Shown: one piece after another, positions 59,612 to 64,000 of the stretch
Numbering within the stretch: the stretch's first letter is position 1
How the letters are laid out: every line of letters begins with the position of its first letter
NCBI GenBank assembly: GCA_937874185.1
Contig: CALNAK010000020.1
Span: forward strand, 62,001-126,000
Direction: 5' to 3'
DNA length: 64,000 nucleotides
Origin: an uncultured Lactobacillus sp.
GTDB lineage: Bacteria; Bacillota; Bacilli; Lactobacillales; Lactobacillaceae
Translations under genes and position numbers: made by a program
Notes under the pieces: model-generated
Told to the model about the DNA's origin: nothing
The model's input: the letters and a program-made list of their open reading frames with translations, nothing else
Databases searched by the model: none

Positions 59612-61180
59612 ATGTCGAATCGTTCATGGAAAAAAGTTATTTTAGGATCGATTTTTTTAGTATTAAGCATATTTTATACAGTTATTTTTTTTCAACACGC
59701 AGCTTTTGGCAATGAAATGATTTTTAACATTGCTCACATCAAGAGCTTGACTAATATATTTGTTTCACCAATCAACTTTGATTATTGGAACCACTCAGGT
59801 GGCCAAGTTAATTTGTATAGCCCGTGGTTAACCATTTTACCGGGAATTCTTTTTTTGAATGGGAATGTCGCGTATGGATTCAGCTTTCTTTTGACCGTGA
59901 TCACGTTTCTAACACTTACAAGCGCCTATTTTTATATGAATAAGTTTTCAAAAAATACCTTAGAGTCATTATTGTTTTCTGTAATCTATACTTTTTCTCT
60001 TAATAGATTCCAGCAAGTTTTTCAAGATCAGCGGTTAGAAAATTACCTAGTGTTGATATTTCTCCCAATGGTATATTATGGAGCGTTTCAAATTTTTAGT
60101 GGAGAATTTAAGCACTGGTTAAATTTGGCTTGTGGAATGTCATTAATAGTATGGACCGCACCATATATGGCTTTATCGGTCAGCTTGACCTTAATTCCTA
60201 TGGCAGTTTTGATGTTATTTTCCAAAGTGTCACATAGCTGGACATATTGGGGTCATTTATTAATCAATATCGGTGAGGTCATTGGATTATCAGCTTTGAT
60301 GACGGTTGGTTTCTGGGGTCCACTGATTGAAAATCAATTACAAAATAAATTTGTTCAGAATCCAGTCGCTAATTTAGACTATTTCAAATGGTTTCAAAAT
60401 TTGAATTTAAGTAATGTGCAACAATATCTTCTGATAGCTATTGCAGTTCTACTATTAGTTTTATTAATATTTATTTTCTTTCAAAACTCGTTTGCCTATA
60501 AATTGTTGATGATTGAAATAATTCCTTTATCTATAGCAATGGTAGTTAAGTTTAAAATCACTGGAATTGACTTGAGTCGGTTGGTTCTTTCGCTACAAAG
60601 TATCCTAGAATTATTTGTTATCATTATTGTGACAAGGATAATTATCATGCTGTTCCAAGAGGCACCAATTATTTTTAGATTAGTTATTGTAACTGCAACA
60701 ATGATTGGCCTTTGTTTCTTGGTTTATGCACAAGCTAATCAAATCAAGCCGCAACAAACTTTGATTGCTAGTAATAAAATTAATTACTCCAACGTTGTGA
60801 CTAATTACCATGATTCAGCTAAAAGTGAACATAATCATTTTTCAGTAAATCAGCGAAATGCTAAAGTTTCTTTCTATACTAAAAATAGTGATTATTGGAT
60901 TCAGTATTATAATCCACAGGCTGCAACAATGGATCTTCCAATACAAAATTATTCGGGGTATCGAGTTGAATTAAATAATGAGTCTGTTAAAACAAAAACT
61001 TCAGACCATGGTACTGTTATGTTACAAACAAATCCGGGGAAGAATATTATTGAAGTGCATGCCTATTATACTTGGATTGGAATCGCATCCTTGATAATAA
61101 ATTTGATGGGATTTATTCTTTTAATCTATATTTCAATAAGCAAAGGCTACTGGATAAATAAAAAAAGTTCTTATATATAG
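59612..61180 (+). CDS. Polytopic membrane protein resembling YfhO/GT-C-type glycosyltransferases
   Basis: The 522-residue protein has about ten membrane segments, then an external domain of about 110 residues (385-495) and a last segment near the end. The first loop, after the first segment, has AAFGNEMIFNIAHI and later FDYWNHSGG, like the external loop of GT-C glycosyltransferases and YfhO, where an acidic residue acts in catalysis. It is shorter than YfhO, which usually has over 800 residues. The link is by architecture only. A polyprenyl-sugar transfer to wall or lipid polymers is possible. It lies alone between a terminator and the L21 leader. Confidence 0.6.
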   Translation: MSNRSWKKVILGSIFLVLSIFYTVIFFQHAAFGNEMIFNIAHIKSLTNIFVSPINFDYWNHSGGQVNLYSPWLTILPGILFLNGNVAYGFSFLLTVITFLTLTSAYFYMNKFSKNTLESLLFSVIYTFSLNRFQQVFQDQRLENYLVLIFLPMVYYGAFQIFSGEFKHWLNLACGMSLIVWTAPYMALSVSLTLIPMAVLMLFSKVSHSWTYWGHLLINIGEVIGLSALMTVGFWGPLIENQLQNKFVQNPVANLDYFKWFQNLNLSNVQQYLLIAIAVLLLVLLIFIFFQNSFAYKLLMIEIIPLSIAMVVKFKITGIDLSRLVLSLQSILELFVIIIVTRIIIMLFQEAPIIFRLVIVTATMIGLCFLVYAQANQIKPQQTLIASNKINYSNVVTNYHDSAKSEHNHFSVNQRNAKVSFYTKNSDYWIQYYNPQAATMDLPIQNYSGYRVELNNESVKTKTSDHGTVMLQTNPGKNIIEVHAYYTWIGIASLIINLMGFILLIYISISKGYWINKKSSYI

Positions 61181-61199
61181 TTGAAAAAGCAAGTGAAAT

Positions 61200-61305
61200 T
61201 TGCTATATTTTATTAGTTGCAATCACTATTGCATCTACAACCGCTCAAAATTAGGTTTAAGCTTAGTGCACCTAATTGGCGAGTCTTAGAAGGGAGTGTA
61301 CGCTA
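61200..61305 (+). promoter_or_regulatory. Ribosomal protein L21 leader
   Basis: The leader before rplU contains ACAACCGCTCAAAATTAGGT and the matching ACCTAATTGGCGAGT, the pattern of the Firmicutes L21 leader RNA. It probably lets L21 control its own operon. The rplU ribosome site GGGAG is at its end. Confidence 0.8.
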
Positions 61306-61617
61306 ATGTACGCAATTATTAAAACTGGTGGTAAGCAATATAAAGTTGAAGAAAATGCTTCAATTTATGTTGAAAAACTTGATGTCAAAGAAGGGGACGC
61401 AGTTACATTTGATGATGTAATCTTAGTTTCTGATGGCAAGAGTGTTAAAGTTGGAAGTCCTGTAGTTGAGGGCGCAACTGTTTCTGGTAAGGTTGAGAAA
61501 CAAGGTAAGGAAAAGAAAGTTGTTACTTACAAATACAAACCTAAGAAGCATTCACACAAGAAAACTGGTCACCGTCAACCATATACAAAGGTACTTATCG
61601 ATAGTATCAAGGCTTAA
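61306..61617 (+). CDS. rplU: 50S ribosomal protein L21
   Basis: The 103-residue protein starts MYAIIKTGGKQYKVEE and ends HRQPYTKVLIDSIKA, with the typical GKVEKQGKEKKVVTYKYKPKK RNA-binding loop. I use ATG at 61306; a frame from 61276 adds ten residues and overlaps the leader structure. It is followed by prp and rpmA in the conserved order. Confidence 0.97.
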   Translation: MYAIIKTGGKQYKVEENASIYVEKLDVKEGDAVTFDDVILVSDGKSVKVGSPVVEGATVSGKVEKQGKEKKVVTYKYKPKKHSHKKTGHRQPYTKVLIDSIKA

Positions 61618-61619
61618 TT

Positions 61620-61964
61620 ATGATTAGGGCAAGTTTTCACCAGAATTCAGATCAACAGATTGATTCCTTTTTAATAAAGGGACATGCTGATTCAGGACCT
61701 TATGGTCAAGATTTAGTCTGTGCCGCTGTTTCGGCAGTAACAATAGGAACTATCAATAATCTGGAAAAACTTACTAAGACTACACCTCAGGTCGTCATGG
61801 ATGAGGTAAATGGTGGCCATCTTGGTTGCCAGCTCGATAAGACAATATCTCACGATACTGCTTTATTGTTGGATAATTTATTTTGGATATTAAAAGATAT
61901 TGCAGGTAGTTACCCAAAAAACATTGAAGTTCAAGTTCAAAAAAATAAGATAAATCTTGATTAG
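61620..61964 (+). CDS. prp: Ribosomal-processing cysteine protease Prp
   Basis: The 114-residue protease removes the N-terminal extension of L27 and is essential where L27 carries one. It has the catalytic pair His in IKGHADSG and Cys in DLVCAAVSAV, 12 residues apart in the family spacing. It lies between rplU and rpmA, two bases after rplU. The L27 gene next door keeps the cleavage site, so the system is complete. Confidence 0.95.
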   Translation: MIRASFHQNSDQQIDSFLIKGHADSGPYGQDLVCAAVSAVTIGTINNLEKLTKTTPQVVMDEVNGGHLGCQLDKTISHDTALLLDNLFWILKDIAGSYPKNIEVQVQKNKINLD

Positions 61965-61977
61965 GAGGTAAACTCAT

Positions 61978-62250
61978 ATGTTAAAAATGAATTTACAATT
62001 TTTCTCTCACCACAAGGGTGGTGGATCAACTTCTAACGGCCGTGATTCTGCTGGTCGTAGATTAGGTGCTAAACGTGCTGATGGACAAGCTATCAAGGCT
62101 GGTTCAATTATTTACAGACAACGTGGTACAAAGATTCACCCTGGTACAAATGTTGGTCGCGGTGGCGATGACACATTGTTCGCCCTTACAGATGGCGTTG
62201 TTAAGTTTGAAAGACTTGGCAGAGACAAGAAACAAGTTTCAGTATATTAA
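61978..62250 (+). CDS. rpmA: 50S ribosomal protein L27 with Prp-cleaved extension
   Basis: The 90-residue L27 starts MLKMNLQFFSHHKGGGST. The nine residues to FF are the Firmicutes extension that Prp removes; the mature N-terminus SHHKGGG reaches into the peptidyl transferase centre. The rest (NGRDSAGRRLGAKRADGQ) is typical. Ribosome site AGGAGG. A terminator with a T run follows. Confidence 0.97.
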   Translation: MLKMNLQFFSHHKGGGSTSNGRDSAGRRLGAKRADGQAIKAGSIIYRQRGTKIHPGTNVGRGGDDTLFALTDGVVKFERLGRDKKQVSVY

Positions 62251-62259
62251 TATATTGAT

Positions 62260-62291
62260 GAAGAAGGAGGACAATGTTCCTCTTTTTTTTA
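62260..62291 (+). terminator. Terminator of rplU-prp-rpmA
   Basis: GAAGAAGGAGGA pairs with TCCTCTTTTTTT, with G-T pairs, around a short loop. Confidence 0.7.
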
Positions 62292-62309
62292 TATAATTAA
62301 GATGAGTTA

Positions 62310-62339
62310 TTGCTAATAACACCGAAACATTGGTAAAAT
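62310..62339 (+). promoter_or_regulatory. Promoter of efp
   Basis: TGGTAAAAT is an extended -10 with TTGCTA 18 bases upstream, 48 bases before the efp ATG. Confidence 0.6.
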
Positions 62340-62387
62340 AATGTATGAGTGTTTTAACGGTAAGACTTTTACTAAAGGGAGAAAAAA

Positions 62388-62948
62388 ATGTCAATTTCAG
62401 TAAATGAATTTAAAAATGGCTTAACAATTGAAGTTAAAGATGGTATCTGGCGTGTTATCGAATTCCAGCATGTTAAACCAGGTAAGGGTAGTGCCTTTGT
62501 TCGTTCAAAGTTAAAGAACTTGAGAACAGGTGCCGTTCAAGAAATGACTTTCAGATCAACTGCTAAAGTTGAAAAAGCTAATATTGAAAATAAGAAAATG
62601 CAATATCTATATGCTGAGGGAACTAACCACGTATTTATGGATACTACAACTTATGAACAATTAACTATTCCTGCAGAATCAATTCAAGATCAATTGAAAT
62701 ATTTGAAGGAAAACATGGAAGTAAGTATCTTAATGTACGGTGGAGAAACACTTGGTGTTGATGTACCTAATACAGTTGACCTTAAAGTTACTGAAACACA
62801 AGCTTCAATTAAGGGTGACACACAATCAGGTGGTTCAAAACCAGCTACAATGGAAACAGGCTTAGTTGTGCAAGTACCATTCTTCGTTAATGAAGGCGAT
62901 ATGTTAACTATTAATACACAAGATGGTACTTACATTTCACGTGCTTAA
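62388..62948 (+). CDS. efp: Elongation factor P
   Basis: The 186-residue three-domain factor relieves ribosomes stalled at polyproline. The modified-Lys loop is KPGKGSAF with Lys33; in Bacillus the equivalent Lys carries 5-aminopentanol. The C-terminal domain ends DMLTINTQDGTYISRA, typical of EF-P. No genC or epmA-like modification gene is in the window. It heads the efp-asp23-nusB run. Confidence 0.97.
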   Translation: MSISVNEFKNGLTIEVKDGIWRVIEFQHVKPGKGSAFVRSKLKNLRTGAVQEMTFRSTAKVEKANIENKKMQYLYAEGTNHVFMDTTTYEQLTIPAESIQDQLKYLKENMEVSILMYGGETLGVDVPNTVDLKVTETQASIKGDTQSGGSKPATMETGLVVQVPFFVNEGDMLTINTQDGTYISRA

Positions 62949-62975
62949 TTAATAACTGATTATGGAGATAAGTTT

Positions 62976-63395
62976 ATGGCTGAACAAAAATATGTTTCTC
63001 TACAAGAAGATAGTGGAAAAATAAACGGTAATGTTGAAATATCACATCAAGTAATTGAGATTCTTCTTGGTATTGCTACAAACCAAGTTGATGGTGTTTA
63101 CGAAATGCGTGGAACTATTTCTAATAGAATAGATTCACTCTTTGGTATAATCAATCACGGTAAAGGCGTTGATGTATCGTTCAATGATGATCAAATATCA
63201 GCAAATGTGTATGTATATTTGAACTATGGCGTATCGATCCCTAAAGTATCATTGGAGATCCAAAAATCAGCCATTGAACAACTTGAATTCATGACCGATT
63301 TAGATTTAAGTGAGATTAACGTACATGTTGTAGGATTGATCGCTAAGAAAGAGTCTGGCGAAATAGAACGTGTAACAACAGATAAAAAGGAATAA
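62976..63395 (+). CDS. Asp23/Gls24 family envelope stress protein (YqhY-like)
   Basis: The 139-residue protein has the Asp23 core with ISHQVIEILLGIATNQVDGVYEM at the start, then VYLNYGVSIPKVSLEIQ. The family includes Asp23 and YqhY/YloU proteins; YqhY lies between the accB/accC genes or before nusB and affects acetyl-CoA carboxylase in Bacillus. Here it follows efp by 27 bases and precedes nusB, which matches yqhY. It has no membrane segment. Role in this organism is inferred from family. Confidence 0.9.
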   Translation: MAEQKYVSLQEDSGKINGNVEISHQVIEILLGIATNQVDGVYEMRGTISNRIDSLFGIINHGKGVDVSFNDDQISANVYVYLNYGVSIPKVSLEIQKSAIEQLEFMTDLDLSEINVHVVGLIAKKESGEIERVTTDKKE

Positions 63396-63400
63396 TACTA

Positions 63401-63805
63401 GTGATAAGTAGACATAAGATCAGAGAACTCGCAGTTCAATCACTATTTTCCATTGAAAGTACTAAGGACACACCAGATGATGCTATTTCCTCTACCATGC
63501 AATTATGCGATTTAGCAGAAGACAGAGTGCCAGATTATTTAACATTCCTAGTTTCAGGTGTCATTGAAAACGAAGATGACCTTGATAAGAAGATTGCCGA
63601 GCATTTAAAGAATAAGTGGACAGTTAAACGTCTGTCCCGTATTGACCGTGCAATTTTACATGTTGGATTATTTGAAATGGAAAACAGTTTAGAAGTACCA
63701 AGGAAAGTAGCTATCGATGAAGCTATCGAATTAGCTGGTGAATTTGGTGACAAGGACTCTAAGTCCTTCGTAAATGGTATTTTATCTAATTTTGTAGAAG
63801 GGTAA
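63401..63805 (+). CDS. nusB: Transcription antitermination protein NusB
   Basis: The 134-residue all-helix protein is part of the rRNA antitermination complex with NusE, NusA and NusG. It starts MISRHKIRELAVQSLFS and has the family block RLSRIDRAILHVGLFEM and VAIDEAIELAGEFGDKDS. The start is GTG at 63401. A terminator follows, and folD begins 40 bases later. Confidence 0.95.
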   Translation: MISRHKIRELAVQSLFSIESTKDTPDDAISSTMQLCDLAEDRVPDYLTFLVSGVIENEDDLDKKIAEHLKNKWTVKRLSRIDRAILHVGLFEMENSLEVPRKVAIDEAIELAGEFGDKDSKSFVNGILSNFVEG

Positions 63806-63834
63806 GGCTGGTGTATTTTTGCCAGCCTTTTTAT
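63804..63834 (+). terminator. Terminator after nusB
   Basis: AAGGCTGG pairs with CCAGCCTT around a ten-base loop, then T. Confidence 0.85.
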
Positions 63835-63844
63835 GGTGATTAGT

Positions 63845-64000
63845 ATGAAATTATTAGAAGGTAAGAAAGTAGCTACCGCCTTAGACGAAACAATGACTAA
63901 ACGAGTTGATGAATTGAAAAGAAAGGGTGTTACACCTGGACTTGCCGTAATTTTAGTTGGTGAAAATAGTGCCAGCGCTGTGTACGTTCGTAATAAAAAA
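63845..64000 (+). CDS. folD: Methylenetetrahydrofolate dehydrogenase/cyclohydrolase FolD, N-terminal part (partial)
   Basis: The window ends inside the gene; 52 codons are visible. They start MKLLEGKKVATAL and continue GVTPGLAVILVGENSASAVYV, the usual FolD N-terminus, with SASAVYVRNKK leading to the catalytic Lys region. FolD links one-carbon units between formyl- and methylene-THF. It follows nusB, the usual Bacillota order. Confidence 0.9.
   Translation, partial: MKLLEGKKVATALDETMTKRVDELKRKGVTPGLAVILVGENSASAVYVRNKK

Overview
This window is a chromosomal segment from a low-GC Gram-positive bacterium of the Lactobacillaceae. The signs are AT-rich codon use, many TTG starts with strong GGAGG-type ribosome binding sites, T-box leaders on thrS and pheST, L20 and L21 leaders, Prp with an L27 extension, an Asp23-family protein, a DUF3042 protein, and the block rplU-prp-rpmA / efp-asp23-nusB-folD. 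A Companilactobacillus-like species would fit, but that rests on base composition and gene order and was not tested by a search.

Layout. 0-6.4 kb: the end of yhaM, a 2H phosphoesterase, a universal stress protein, then prsA, a small membrane-anchored protein and hit on the minus strand, facing ecsAB and trmB. 6.5-9.1 kb: a thioredoxin-like gene, ytpR and murC, followed by two tandem hairpin repeats. 9.1-14.5 kb: an accessory patch with a permease divergent from two tandem amidohydrolase paralogues, then an MFS exporter. 14.6-23.8 kb: polA-mutM-coaE-nrdR-dnaB-dnaI, then T-box-controlled thrS. 23.9-31.8 kb: an immunity-like protein, the infC-rpmI-rplT operon behind an L20 leader, and the yqeG-yqeH-yhbY-nadD-yqeK-rsfS-yqeM-tmcAL-yceD run. 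32-36.4 kb: gnd, a two-component system and a lipoprotein. 36.4-42.6 kb: yidC and acyP on the minus strand, an rRNA methyltransferase, and the pheST T-box operon carrying a third copy of the hairpin repeat. 42.7-52.5 kb: mltG, greA, a HesB-like protein, a PBP2b-like transpeptidase, rpmG, a folate-cycle ligase, rhomboid, yqgQ, glcK, a rhodanese-like protein, a DUF3042 protein, miaA and a ynbB-like PLP enzyme. 52.6-61.2 kb: the most accessory part, with an ArsR regulator and MFS pump, about 1 kb of small ORFs and dyads, a cation efflux protein, twin tRNA-Arg genes, two small minus-strand genes, a carboxylesterase and two membrane proteins. 61.2-64 kb: rplU-prp-rpmA, efp-asp23-nusB and the start of folD.

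Most of the window is housekeeping: translation and ribosome assembly, DNA replication and repair, envelope assembly, and coenzyme supply. I found no CRISPR array, prophage, insertion sequence or restriction system. The most unusual features are non-coding or very small. One is a three-copy family of 120-126 bp foldback elements whose stems differ in sequence but stay paired. Others are a repeated TAGTTCGRT motif around the ArsR/MFS locus, two very small ORFs in the same gap, and a short minus-strand transcript at 57 kb with a promoter, a strong 5-prime hairpin, a 40-codon ORF and a terminator.
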